From: Methylocystis sp. SC2 | GTDB taxonomy: Bacteria > Pseudomonadota > Alphaproteobacteria > Rhizobiales > Beijerinckiaceae | Assembly (NCBI RefSeq): GCF_000304315.1 | Contig: NC_018485.1 | Location: 2,078,501-2,142,500, forward strand | Direction: 5' to 3' | Length of the DNA: 64,000 bases | In this document: piece by piece, positions 45,827-54,421 of the stretch | Numbering within the stretch: position 1 is the stretch's first letter | Layout: each line of letters begins with the position of its first letter | Position numbers and translations under genes: made by a program | Notes under the pieces: generated by a model | What the model saw: the letters and a program-made list of their open reading frames with translations, nothing else | Database searches by the model: none | What the model was told of the DNA's origin: nothing

Positions 45827-46639
45827 TTGACTGTCGACACCGGCCCCGCCATGCGAAGCGGTGACAACGCCTCGCAGAAGAGACGCGCCGTTCCGTGCGC
45901 GCCGCAGCCGGCAGGCCCGGGGGAGCTGCGCAGGGCTTCGCTCTTCGCCGAGGTCGACGAAGCCACATTGTCGCGTCTGTCGGCGGACGCCAGGATCGAG
46001 TCTCTCCAGGACGGCGATTCGCTTTTCCATCAAGGCGCTATGGTCACAGACCTCGCATTCGTTTTGAGCGGCCATGTGAAGCTGCTGCGCCTTTCGTCTT
46101 CGGGACGCCAAACGCTCATCGGCATTCGCTCGGTCGGCGAAATGGTCGGCGAGGCGCCGACCGACGCCGATGAGATTCACACGCTCTCCGCCAAGGCGGT
46201 GGGCGCGACGCGCGCGCTCAAGCTGCCGGCGGCGCTCTTTGCTCGGCTTCTTCGGGAGTCGCCGTCGCTCTGCGCCGCGGTGATGCAGGACTCCAAGGAG
46301 AGCATCGCGCGTCTCATCGGCGAGGTCGAGTCGCTCAAGAGCCAGAACGCCGATCAGCGCCTCGCCCTTTTCCTACTTGACCTCTGCCCGCCCGGCGAAG
46401 ACCGGTGCCGCTTCCGACTGCCCTATGACAAGCGCCTGATCGCCGCGCGGCTCGGCGTCAAACAGGAGACGCTGTCGCGCGCCTTCGCCAAGCTCCGCGC
46501 CCATGGCGTGCGCACGGAGACGCGCAACGTGCATGTCGAAAGCGTTTTGCGTCTCGCGGACCAGTGCGATCGGCTCGGTCGGCCGTCGCGCCTGTCTTTG
46601 GGACGACGCAAGGTCAAGACGCAGTGCGACGCCGCTTAA
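45827..46639 (+). CDS. Crp/Fnr family transcriptional regulator
   Basis: 270 residues from TTG 45827, chosen for the strong GGAAGGAGG site seven bases upstream; ATG 45731 would add 32 Arg-rich residues. N-terminal cyclic-nucleotide-binding-like domain (RASLFAEVDEATLSRLS; FHQGAMVTDLAFVLSGHVKLLRLS) and C-terminal winged helix with KRLIAARLGVKQETLSRAFAKLRAHGV. No FNR-type cysteine cluster is seen at the N-terminus, so an oxygen-sensing iron-sulfur role is unlikely. Target genes unknown. Confidence 0.88.
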   Translation: MTVDTGPAMRSGDNASQKRRAVPCAPQPAGPGELRRASLFAEVDEATLSRLSADARIESLQDGDSLFHQGAMVTDLAFVLSGHVKLLRLSSSGRQTLIGIRSVGEMVGEAPTDADEIHTLSAKAVGATRALKLPAALFARLLRESPSLCAAVMQDSKESIARLIGEVESLKSQNADQRLALFLLDLCPPGEDRCRFRLPYDKRLIAARLGVKQETLSRAFAKLRAHGVRTETRNVHVESVLRLADQCDRLGRPSRLSLGRRKVKTQCDAA

Positions 46640-47409
46640 AGACCGGCTTGCTCCTCGCGGGCGTCGAATTGCTTTTCCTTTCCATCGGCGCTCGTGGGCA
46701 GGCGATTTCGCCCGACGCGTTGACGCACGCCTATCCGGATCAAATCGCCGGTCGCGACGACGCCGCGATCATCTTCCGCGACGGAACAAGACAAGATCTC
46801 TCCGACGGCAGGACCGACAAAAGCTTCGACGAGAAGCTGAAAAACGCCTCTCTCCTGGATCAGTTGAGCCTTCCCTATCCCAAGGGCGCGCTGACCAAGC
46901 CTCCCGGACCGCAGGACGATCCGGGGCGATTCCGCAACGCCGCCTTCTTCGACAAAATGTATGGGGATTGCGACAAGCGCGAAACGCAGAAGCATTTGAC
47001 CGATATTCCCTGGTTCACCGGCAAGGTGCGAGTCACCACGATCAACGGCGTCGCCGAAAGACTGCGCGCGGTCGCCGCGGAAATCGACCGTCTGCCGCAG
47101 GACATCAAGCGTCATGCTTATCCGAGCGCCGGCGCCTTCAATTGCCGCGTTGTGAAGGACACCGGCAAACGCAGCATGCACGCCTATGGCGCGGCGATCG
47201 ATCTCAACACCGACTTTTCTGATTATTGGCTCTGGCGCAAGGGCGGTTACCGCAATCGGATTCCCTACGAGATCGTGGAGATTTTCGAACGCCATGGGTT
47301 CATCTGGGGCGGCAAATGGGGCCATTTTGACACGATGCATTTCGAATATCGGCCGGAATTTTTTGACGCGCCGCCAGGCGGCGAAGAGAAAAAACGCGAC
47401 GGAGATTGA
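46624..47409 (+). CDS. Secreted M15-family D-Ala-D-Ala carboxypeptidase-like protein
   Basis: 261 residues from GTG 46624, with a signal-like start (LLLAGVELLFLSIGARGQA). The C-terminal half is a VanY/M15_4 zinc peptidase: SMHAYGAAIDLNTD gives the H-x6-D zinc pair and WGGKWGHFDTMHFEY the catalytic Asp/His region. Probably trims peptidoglycan stem peptides or acts as an endolysin-like enzyme in the periplasm. It overlaps the Crp/Fnr gene by 16 bases. Confidence 0.82.
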   Translation: MRRRLKTGLLLAGVELLFLSIGARGQAISPDALTHAYPDQIAGRDDAAIIFRDGTRQDLSDGRTDKSFDEKLKNASLLDQLSLPYPKGALTKPPGPQDDPGRFRNAAFFDKMYGDCDKRETQKHLTDIPWFTGKVRVTTINGVAERLRAVAAEIDRLPQDIKRHAYPSAGAFNCRVVKDTGKRSMHAYGAAIDLNTDFSDYWLWRKGGYRNRIPYEIVEIFERHGFIWGGKWGHFDTMHFEYRPEFFDAPPGGEEKKRDGD

Positions 47410-47459
47410 AAAGAATGGCGTAGATCGTACGTACCCCCAATTACAGGAGGGGACTTCCG

Positions 47460-47753
47460 ATGAGACCACAGAAGATTTTTACCGCGCTTAGCCTTATCGG
47501 CGCGATTGGCGCGGGATCGATGGAAGTCGCCGCGCCGACCCCGGCGGCGGCGCAGGATGCGGCTTATATGTCTTGCGAGGAACTCTGGTACGCGCGCAAT
47601 CGGATTTACGCGCGTAACGGTCATTGCTTCAACACCGACCGGGCGCGGGCCGTCTTCGGCGCTGGCTGTTTTCCGCCGTACGGGCGACTGAGCGGCTGGG
47701 AGAAAAGCCGCGTCAACCAGCTTCAAATGTGGGAGCGCCGTAAGGGGTGCTGA
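47460..47753 (+). CDS. Secreted YARHG-domain protein
   Basis: 97-residue exported protein: signal peptide ending PAAAQD, then a single YARHG domain, CEELWYARNRIYARNGHCFNT, and CFPPYGRLSGWEKSRVNQLQ. Role of the domain is unknown; it is frequent in secreted or envelope proteins. Good GGAGGGG site. Confidence 0.85.
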   Translation: MRPQKIFTALSLIGAIGAGSMEVAAPTPAAAQDAAYMSCEELWYARNRIYARNGHCFNTDRARAVFGAGCFPPYGRLSGWEKSRVNQLQMWERRKGC

Positions 47754-47923
47754 GCCGCCGTGCGGCGGTTCAATCACCGTCGCCTCGACGAGCCTCGACG
47801 GAGCGCGCTTTTACGCTCGCGCAAATGGCGGATAGACTCGCCGCCGTCGACTGAACGCCTGCGCCGCACTTTCGTCGGGGGCTCGTCGTCAATTGCGCAG
47901 TTCCATTTATCGGAGGATTCGCC

Positions 47924-48400
47924 ATGATCGCATACAAGACGGTTGGATTGGTCTTCTTATCCGCCCTCGCGCCGGCGGCGGCTCAATCGGGCGCGAGCAG
48001 CGGCTCGAGCGCGCTGGCGCTTTCGGCGATCGTCGGCGAAGTGTCGCCTCAAACGAGCGTCGCCGACAAGAGGCTGCTCGCGGCCTATTTCGCCGGACGC
48101 GCCGAAGCGCCGCACGCCAAGGGCCAGCGCGTCGCGGTGAAGGCCGACGCCATCGACTGCCGCGCCGGCAATGTGGACATCACGTCGCGCGCCTGCGAAC
48201 TGACTTTCGGCGGCAAGAAGATCGAATTGAGCGGCCGCAAGGCGAACGAACTCTACGCGACCTTGATCGAGAATGGCGTCGTGGCGGAAGGCGCGGCGGG
48301 CTCTTCGCATGCGTCGATCACGGCGCTCGACTGCATCGTCGACGCCGATGAAGTCGCGGAGAAGGCCGGCGGCGGCGCGCGCTGCGCCTTCACGCCATAG
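47924..48400 (+). CDS. Hypothetical exported protein
   Basis: 158 residues with a Sec signal (about 1-21, ending PAAAQS) and a small globular domain with four cysteines (DCRAGN, RACEL, DCIVDA, RCAF) that could form two disulfides in the periplasm. No known family recognised. GGAGGATTCGCC precedes the ATG. Followed by a family B repeat. Confidence 0.68.
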   Translation: MIAYKTVGLVFLSALAPAAAQSGASSGSSALALSAIVGEVSPQTSVADKRLLAAYFAGRAEAPHAKGQRVAVKADAIDCRAGNVDITSRACELTFGGKKIELSGRKANELYATLIENGVVAEGAAGSSHASITALDCIVDADEVAEKAGGGARCAFTP

Positions 48401-48401
48401 A

Positions 48402-48470
48402 ACGCGCTGCAAAAAATCGGGACCGGTTTTTCGCATGGAGCGCGCTCTGAACTTTTGAATCGATCACGTT
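48402..48470 (-). repeat. Dispersed intergenic repeat, family B (inverted partial copy)
   Basis: On the minus strand reads GTGATCGATTCAAAAGTTCA, GAGCGCGCTCC, CCCGATTTTTTGCAGCGCG, matching 12465-12532. Confidence 0.7.
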
Positions 48471-48543
48471 ACCTGAGTGGCGGACGCCCTTGTCTTTGGC
48501 GCGGCCTTGGTCGAGAAGACGAACTCAGCGACAGGAGTTCGAT

Positions 48544-48906
48544 ATGGCTGCGCCGGGCGTCACGGTCTTTGTTTGCGTCTCATGCCGCGACGGCGGCGAC
48601 GCCGACATGCGTCCCGGCGCGCTTTTGCTGGAGGCGCTGCGCGCGCGCCTTACCGAGCGCAAACTCGATATCGCCGTCGAGCCGGTGGAATGCCTCGCGG
48701 TGTGCAAGCGCCCGGCGACGGTGGCCTTCGCCGGCGACGGCAAATGGACCTATGTGATCGGCGATCTCGACGGCGGCGTCCATGTCGACGAACTGATCGA
48801 CTCGGCGCAAAGCTTCGCTGCGACCGACAACGGCATCGTCGCCTGGAAGGACCGGCCGGCGTGTTTCAAGAAGGGCGTGGTGTCGCGCACGCCGCCGCTT
48901 CGCTAA
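48544..48906 (+). CDS. DUF1636 family metal-binding protein
   Basis: 120 residues of the DUF1636 type: an N-terminal strand with FVCVSCRDGGDADMRPG and a thioredoxin-fold-like core with VEPVECLAVCKRPATVAF; the cysteines recall 2Fe-2S ferredoxin-like carriers. These genes often travel with cobalamin/CobW genes, but none are here. ATG 48544 follows CAGGAGTTCG. Converges with ppa. Confidence 0.78.
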   Translation: MAAPGVTVFVCVSCRDGGDADMRPGALLLEALRARLTERKLDIAVEPVECLAVCKRPATVAFAGDGKWTYVIGDLDGGVHVDELIDSAQSFAATDNGIVAWKDRPACFKKGVVSRTPPLR

Positions 48907-48908
48907 GG

Positions 48909-49442
48909 TTACTTCGCCGCTCGCGCCCGTTCGATCGCCTCGCTGATCAGCGCGCGCGCGTCGGCGGCGTCTCCCCAGCCCGCGATCTTGGCCCATTTGC
49001 CGGGCTCGAGATCCTTATAATGCACGAAGAAGTGCTCGATCCGTCGCCAGGTCATCTCCTGCAGGTCGGTGTAATTCTTGACGTCGATGTAGCGTTGCGT
49101 GAGTCGCGCCGACGGCACGGCGACGATCTTTTCGTCGCCGCCGGCCTCATCCGTCATGCGCAGCACGCCGATCGGCCTGACCGCGATGACGGCGCCCGGC
49201 GCCACGGGACGGGTGTTGGCGACCAGCACGTCGCAGGGATCGCCGTCGTCCGAAAGCGTATGCGGAATGAAGCCGTAATTGCCGGGATAGCGCATCGCCG
49301 TATAGAGGAACCGATCGACGAAGAGCGTGCCGGAAGCCTTGTCGAGCTCATATTTGATCGGCTCGCCGCCAAGCGGCACTTCGACGACGACATTGACTTC
49401 GTGCGGCGGGTTCGCGCCGATGGGAATGGCGTCGAGACGCAT
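48909..49442 (-). CDS. ppa: Inorganic pyrophosphatase
   Basis: Family I soluble pyrophosphatase, 177 residues, hydrolysing PPi to drive biosynthesis. Active-site residues sit in [49 protein letters not shown] (the D-x-D-P-x-D signature) and KVVAVP-like/KNYTDLQEM segments. Complete and normal in length. Confidence 0.95.
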   Translation of the reverse strand: MRLDAIPIGANPPHEVNVVVEVPLGGEPIKYELDKASGTLFVDRFLYTAMRYPGNYGFIPHTLSDDGDPCDVLVANTRPVAPGAVIAVRPIGVLRMTDEAGGDEKIVAVPSARLTQRYIDVKNYTDLQEMTWRRIEHFFVHYKDLEPGKWAKIAGWGDAADARALISEAIERARAAK

Positions 49443-49594
49443 TCAAGTGCTCCGATTGCGATAGACCGCGCAGCCTGAACGGCCGGCGCAGCACTGGGTT
49501 ATGTTGAGGAAGGTCGCGCGACGACTGGCGAGGATCGCGGCGCTCCGCGGTCTGTATCCTCACATTGCTTCGCGTTTATGTCGCCAAATTTTAC

Positions 49595-50116
49595 TTACCG
49601 CACGGGCGCGGAAACGAAGCCGAAAGCGACGCGGGTCAGCATGTCCGCGCCGAAGCGCTCCTCGGCGCGGCGGACGGTCTGGCCGCCGAGGCTGCGATAG
49701 AAGGCGAGCGCCTTCTCATTATCGGCGAGCGCCCAGACGATGGTGGAGAGATAGCCGTGCTCGGCGAGTTCGCGCCGGGTGGCGTTGAACAGCCGGCGTC
49801 CCAAGCCAAGTCCTTGCTGCTCGGGAGACAAATAGATCTCGAAGATCTCCCCCGAATACGGCATCGACGGCACGCGATTGCGCCCATAGGTCGAGTAGCC
49901 GACGATATCGTCATCGAAGTCGAGCACGAGAAGACCGGTGCCGCGCACGATCGCCGAATGCCACCAATTGGGGCCGCGGCGGGCGATCATCCGCTCAAGC
50001 TCGGCGCCGGGGATGACGCCGCGATAGGCGTAGCGCCACGAGGCGTCGTGAACGCGCGTGATCTGCTCTGCGTCTCCGGGACGCGCATGGCGGATGGAGA
50101 AGGCGGTTTTGACCAT
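49595..50116 (-). CDS. GNAT family N-acetyltransferase
   Basis: 173 residues with the GNAT acetyl-CoA motif A EIYLSPEQQGLGLGRRLFNATR (Q-x-x-G-x-G/A type) and motif B ALADNEKALAFYRSLGG. Opens with SIRHARPGDAEQITRVHDASWRYAYRG, typical of RimI-like small-molecule or N-terminal acetylases. Substrate unknown. Confidence 0.87.
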   Translation of the reverse strand: MVKTAFSIRHARPGDAEQITRVHDASWRYAYRGVIPGAELERMIARRGPNWWHSAIVRGTGLLVLDFDDDIVGYSTYGRNRVPSMPYSGEIFEIYLSPEQQGLGLGRRLFNATRRELAEHGYLSTIVWALADNEKALAFYRSLGGQTVRRAEERFGADMLTRVAFGFVSAPVR

Positions 50117-50423
50117 AGTTGAATGTTAGGTCCCATCGGTTCGTTTCGGCAAGAGCCATAAGCGTTTCAGGCTCAAAAATTCTCTTCGTCGAGACGCTTA
50201 GGCGTTTGGCGTCATTGTCTGTTTCACTTTAAGACCGCCCGCGCGCCGCGCGCCCGGGAATATGGCGAGGCGGCGCTTGCGGCGAGGGGCGTTCTTGCGC
50301 TATTCTTGCGGCGATTGCGGCCAACGCCGCCGGAACGGGACGAGATCGTTGCCCTACGCAACCGCCTTTGCGAATGACCACGCGACGCCGGCGCGCGCGC
50401 GCGGATTCGCTCGGCCGCGTTCC
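50117..50423 (+). other. leuA upstream spacer
   Basis: About 300 bases of leader between the GNAT gene and the leucine-rich mini-ORF. Contains the divergent promoters and GC-rich potential stems (for example around 50238-50262). No gene is convincing here apart from the possible start of the leader peptide: in-frame ATG 50262 or TTG 50349. Confidence 0.4.
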
Positions 50424-50500
50424 CTGCCGCTTTTCGGCCTCCTGCTTCTTAGTCGCCCCTGAGCGCCCGACGGGCTCGCGCCCAGGCTTTCAGGGGACAT
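50424..50500 (+). promoter_or_regulatory. Possible leucine attenuator upstream of leuA
   Basis: A short frame ends LPLFGLLLLSRP with four successive Leu codons (CTC CTG CTT CTT, 50439-50450) and stop TGA at 50460. The stop overlaps an inverted repeat CCCCTGA (50456-50462) / TCAGGGG (50490-50496), with a nested GCCC-GAC-GGGC hairpin. The order Leu codons, stop, then hairpins ahead of leuA is that of an attenuator, but there is no U-tract and the peptide's start is uncertain. Confidence 0.4.
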
Positions 50501-50561
50501 GTCATGCAGTCAGACGACAAGAGCCCCTCAGCGGGCGCGGCAAAGCAGGATTTCAAAACCG

Positions 50562-52139
50562 ATGAGCCATACGTCACAGCCCGGCGCCGTCGCGGATAAC
50601 GACGCGCGCGTCCTGATTTTCGACACCACCCTGCGCGACGGCGAGCAATCGCCCGGCGCCTCGATGACCCTGGAAGAGAAGCTCGAGGTCGCCGATCTCC
50701 TCGACCAATTGGGCGTCGATATCATCGAGGCCGGCTTTCCGATCGCCAGTCCCGGCGATTTCGAGAGCGTCAGCGAAGTGGCGCGCCGCGTGAAGAACGC
50801 CTCCGTCGCGGGGCTGGCGCGCGCTTCCGAGAAGGACATCGACCGCTGCGCCGAAGCGTTGCGGGAGGCCAAGCGCCCGCGCATCCACACCTTCATCTCC
50901 ACCTCGCCGGTGCATATGAAATACAAGCTCCAGCTGGAGCCGGCGCGCGTGCTGGAGTTGGTCTCCGCCTCGGTGACGCGCGCGCGCAATCACGTCGCCG
51001 ACGTCGAATGGTCGGCGGAGGACGGCACGCGCACGGAGTTCGATTTTCTCTGCCGCTGCGTGGAGGCCGCGATCAAGGCCGGCGCGACTACGATCAATAT
51101 TCCCGACACCGTCGGCTACAGCACGCCGGCGGAATATGAGCAGCTGTTCCGCGCCGTGCGCGAGGGGGTGCCCAACTCGGACAAGGCGATCTTCTCGGTG
51201 CACTGTCACGACGATCTGGGGCTGGCCGTCGCCAATTCGCTCGCCGGCGTGCGTGGCGGCGCGCGGCAGGTGGAATGCACGATCAACGGCATCGGCGAGC
51301 GGGCCGGCAACGCCGCGCTCGAAGAAATCGTGATGGCGATGAAGACGCGCGCCGACGCGCTGCCGTTCTTCACCAATATCGACGCGAAGCTCTTGACGCG
51401 CGCCTCGAAGCTCGTGTCGGCGGTGACGTCGTTCCCGGTGCAATACAACAAGGCGATCGTCGGACGGAACGCTTTCGCGCATGAGAGCGGCATCCATCAG
51501 GACGGCATGCTCAAGAATGCCCACACCTATGAGATAATGACGCCGGAGAGCGTCGGCGTCTCCAAGACGTCCCTCGTCATGGGCAAGCATTCGGGCCGCC
51601 ACGCCTTCCGCGAGAAGCTGAAGGAGCTCGGCTATGATCTCGGCGAAAACGCGCTGCTGGACGCGTTCAACCGTTTCAAGGATTTGGCCGACCGCAAGAA
51701 ATTCGTCTATGACGAAGATCTGGTCGCGCTGGTCGACGACGAGATCGTCAACGCGCATGATCACATCAAGGTCGAGGCCTTGATGGTGATGGCCGGGACG
51801 CATGGCCCGCAGTCGGCGGCGCTCACCCTCGACGTCGACGGACAGAAGCTGACGCATCAGGCGACCGGCAACGGCCCTGTCGACGCGATCTTCAACGCCA
51901 TCAAGGCGCTCGCGCCGCATGAGGCCACTCTGGAGCTGTTCCAGGTCCACGCCGTCACCGAAGGCACCGACGCGCAGGCGGAAGTCTCCGTGCGCCTGAG
52001 CGAGAACGGCAAGTCGGTGACGGGCCGCGGCGCCGATCCCGACACGCTGGTCGCTTCGGCGCGCGCCTATGTCTCGGCGCTCAACCGGCTGATGGCGAAG
52101 CGCGCGCGCGGCAAGCCCGAAGCCATGCAGGCGATCTAA
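50562..52139 (+). CDS. leuA: 2-isopropylmalate synthase
   Basis: First committed enzyme of leucine synthesis, 525 residues. DRE-TIM barrel with FDTTLRDGEQSPGASMT and FSVHCHDDLGLAVANSLAG (metal-binding His-x-His), the AFAHESGIHQDGMLKN block, and a C-terminal LeuA allosteric domain (from about residue 400) for leucine feedback. ATG 50562 is preferred; an ATG at 50499 would add 21 residues over the leader hairpin. Confidence 0.94.
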   Translation: MSHTSQPGAVADNDARVLIFDTTLRDGEQSPGASMTLEEKLEVADLLDQLGVDIIEAGFPIASPGDFESVSEVARRVKNASVAGLARASEKDIDRCAEALREAKRPRIHTFISTSPVHMKYKLQLEPARVLELVSASVTRARNHVADVEWSAEDGTRTEFDFLCRCVEAAIKAGATTINIPDTVGYSTPAEYEQLFRAVREGVPNSDKAIFSVHCHDDLGLAVANSLAGVRGGARQVECTINGIGERAGNAALEEIVMAMKTRADALPFFTNIDAKLLTRASKLVSAVTSFPVQYNKAIVGRNAFAHESGIHQDGMLKNAHTYEIMTPESVGVSKTSLVMGKHSGRHAFREKLKELGYDLGENALLDAFNRFKDLADRKKFVYDEDLVALVDDEIVNAHDHIKVEALMVMAGTHGPQSAALTLDVDGQKLTHQATGNGPVDAIFNAIKALAPHEATLELFQVHAVTEGTDAQAEVSVRLSENGKSVTGRGADPDTLVASARAYVSALNRLMAKRARGKPEAMQAI

Positions 52140-52570
52140 GCGCGAGACGCGTGACGCATTAGGATGGCTGCGAGCGGACCTGACGATCCCGCTCGCGGCG
52201 CCGATCGCCGTTCGGCGGCACGTAGCGCGGCGCCGCGGCGAACCTGTTGGCGGGACGCCCGCGCGCCCGCGCAACCGCAAAAAAATCAAAGCCTCCATCG
52301 GCGAAAGAACGCGAAAAACGGCAGGATGCGTGCGCGTCGACAAGACGCGCGACTAGCCTCCAGAAATCGTTGAAGAAATAACGCGGCGCTCCGCCAAGTT
52401 CCGAGCCGATCGGCTCCGCCGGCCAAGAAGCGCTTGCGTGCGCCCTCAGCAGCTGCGGCCCAGCGACCTTGCCTCCCAAGGAAAGTCGGGTCTATCCTCA
52501 ATTTGGGGGTATGCGTTCATTTTAAAATGGGCGTAAGACGAGCGCGCCTTTTTGGGCGCAGGGGGCTGAA
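52140..52570 (+). other. Spacer between leuA and the FHA-protease gene
   Basis: 431 bases without a convincing gene. A minus-strand frame of 106 codons at 52159-52479 lacks a ribosome site and recognisable sequence. Near the right end is a perfect 12-bp palindrome CATTTTAAAATG (52518-52529), 42 bases before the FHA gene, possibly an operator. Confidence 0.4.
52170..52196 (+). terminator. Possible leuA terminator hairpin
   Basis: GCGAGCGG (52170-52177) pairs perfectly with CCGCTCGC (52189-52196), 31 bases after the leuA stop. No U-tract follows, so the assignment is tentative. Confidence 0.4.
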
Positions 52571-54403
52571 ATGACGACTCCAATCGAGCGTATTATCATA
52601 CGCCATCTATCGGGCTCCAAAGCCAATCAGATCGAACAGCTGCCCGTCGGCGACTCGCGCGAATTCACCATCGGCCGCGATCCCGCGTCGAAGATCGCTT
52701 TCGATCCCGTCGGCGACAGCGTCGTCAGCCGCAAACATGCGCTCATCCGCATCATGGGCGAAGGCGACAATGTCTCCTTCAAGCTCACGGACGCCGGCAG
52801 CAGCAATGGCACCTTTCTCAATGGCGAGCGGGTGAACGGCGAAGTCGAACTTCTTCCCGAAGACACGATCGAACTTGGCGCCAAAGGTCCGAAATTCACC
52901 TTCGACGTGCAGCCGCGGCCCGCAAATTTCGCGGCCCGAACGAAAGTGATCGGCGTCAGCGACACGGCGGCGACCCGCGTCATCAAGACCGCCGAAGCCG
53001 CAGCTTCGACGGCGGTGAACGCCGCCGCCACCGGCGCCAGCACGGCGGCAGGACCGAACGCCGACGGCGGAGCGCCGAAGAAGATCGGAATCGGCCACGA
53101 AACTGTGCAGCGGCTCATCGGCGAAGAGCGCGGCAAGGCCAATCGAACCGTGACCGGCGCGATCGCCGCGGTGGTCGCCTTTTTCGTTCTGGGCGGCGCG
53201 GCGCTCTACTGGGCTCAGCATCGCGAACTGGAGCGAAGAGACGCGGAAGACAAGCTCGTCCAAAACGAGACCGAAGAAAGGCTGTCGCGCATCCCGGGCG
53301 ACGTCAACCTCAAGATCGGCATGAAGCCGCGCGAGATCTATGACAAGTTCGCGAAGGCGACTGTCCAAGTCGGCATGATGTGGCGCCTGTATGATAAGCA
53401 GACCGGAAGGCCCATTCAGCACAAGACCGTCGACTACAAGGGACGGCGCTATCCCGCCTATGTGCAGCTGCCCAACAATCTTGGCGTCGTGCGCTGGCTG
53501 ACCCTCGAGGACGATCACATCACCAATCTCATGGTCGGCGGCGGCGGCTCGGGCAGCGGCTTCGTCATCAGCGAGCAGGGCTATATTCTCACCAACAAGC
53601 ATGTCGCCGCCGGCTGGCAGGTCGCCTATGGCGCCGAAGGCGGCAGGGACGGCATCCTCTATGACTATGTCGTCGTCTCATCGGGAAAGAAGCGTAAAGC
53701 CAAAATCAAGGAGCCGAAGCTCATCGATCTCTATGATTCGGCCTATGCCGACGTGTTTCACTGGATTCCTGAATCCGGCGGCTACATTTTCAAGACCGAC
53801 GATCCAACGACCGCGCTCGCCGGCAACACCCCTGATCCGAACTCCAACAACAAGGCGTCTTTCGTCGGCCGCAACGAGGTTCTCGAGGTCAAGTTTCACG
53901 GCAGCCGCTTGGGCGTGAACGCCAGTCTGGTGAGGACGTCTCCCGACGCCGACGCGGCGCTCGTCAAGATCGATTCGCCTCAGACTTTGACCAAAGTGGA
54001 AATGGCGCCCAACGCCGCCGTCGAAATCGGCGAAAACATCACCGTGCTCGGCTATCCCGCCGTCTCGGTCGAAAATTTCGTGCTGCGGCAAACCGAAGAG
54101 CGCGGCCGCATTCGCAGCCAGCTGGAAAAGATCACCGAGGCGACCGTCACCGAAGGCATCGTGTCCAAGACCGCGAGCGGCGTGAAGTCGACGGAGGGCG
54201 GCACCTTCGCCAGCGACATGGGCGACGTTTACCAGCTCAGCGTCGTCGCCACCGGATCGGGCAACAGCGGCGGTCCGGTGTTCAACTCCTCCGGCAAGGT
54301 CATTGGTCTGTTCACATACAGCCGTAATGTTGGCGACACCAAAGCGACCATGGCGGTTCCGATCAAATATGGCGCGGAGCTCACCCAGGCGCAGCGCGAA
54401 TAG
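52571..54403 (+). CDS. FHA-transmembrane-trypsin-like serine protease
   Basis: 610 residues. Cytoplasmic FHA domain at about 28-112 (FTIGRDP, VSRKHALI, SSNGTFLNGERV), Ala-rich linker, one transmembrane helix (196-214), then a periplasmic S1C/HtrA-like protease domain with His344 (ILTNKHVAAG), Asp461 (DADAALVKI) and Ser566 (GSGNSGGPVF). A large insert of about 100 residues separates His and Asp. No PDZ domain. The FHA domain should bind a phosphothreonine, linking it to the kinase and phosphatase encoded next; a membrane protease controlled by cytoplasmic phosphorylation is the inference. Confidence 0.88.
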   Translation: MTTPIERIIIRHLSGSKANQIEQLPVGDSREFTIGRDPASKIAFDPVGDSVVSRKHALIRIMGEGDNVSFKLTDAGSSNGTFLNGERVNGEVELLPEDTIELGAKGPKFTFDVQPRPANFAARTKVIGVSDTAATRVIKTAEAAASTAVNAAATGASTAAGPNADGGAPKKIGIGHETVQRLIGEERGKANRTVTGAIAAVVAFFVLGGAALYWAQHRELERRDAEDKLVQNETEERLSRIPGDVNLKIGMKPREIYDKFAKATVQVGMMWRLYDKQTGRPIQHKTVDYKGRRYPAYVQLPNNLGVVRWLTLEDDHITNLMVGGGGSGSGFVISEQGYILTNKHVAAGWQVAYGAEGGRDGILYDYVVVSSGKKRKAKIKEPKLIDLYDSAYADVFHWIPESGGYIFKTDDPTTALAGNTPDPNSNNKASFVGRNEVLEVKFHGSRLGVNASLVRTSPDADAALVKIDSPQTLTKVEMAPNAAVEIGENITVLGYPAVSVENFVLRQTEERGRIRSQLEKITEATVTEGIVSKTASGVKSTEGGTFASDMGDVYQLSVVATGSGNSGGPVFNSSGKVIGLFTYSRNVGDTKATMAVPIKYGAELTQAQRE

Positions 54404-54421
54404 TAAAGGGTCCGTCTTGCC

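Noticed and set aside
52159..52479. 106-codon minus-strand frame between leuA and the FHA-protease gene
   Set aside because: No ribosome site, no signal or domain, Arg-rich composition as in other shadows; left as spacer.
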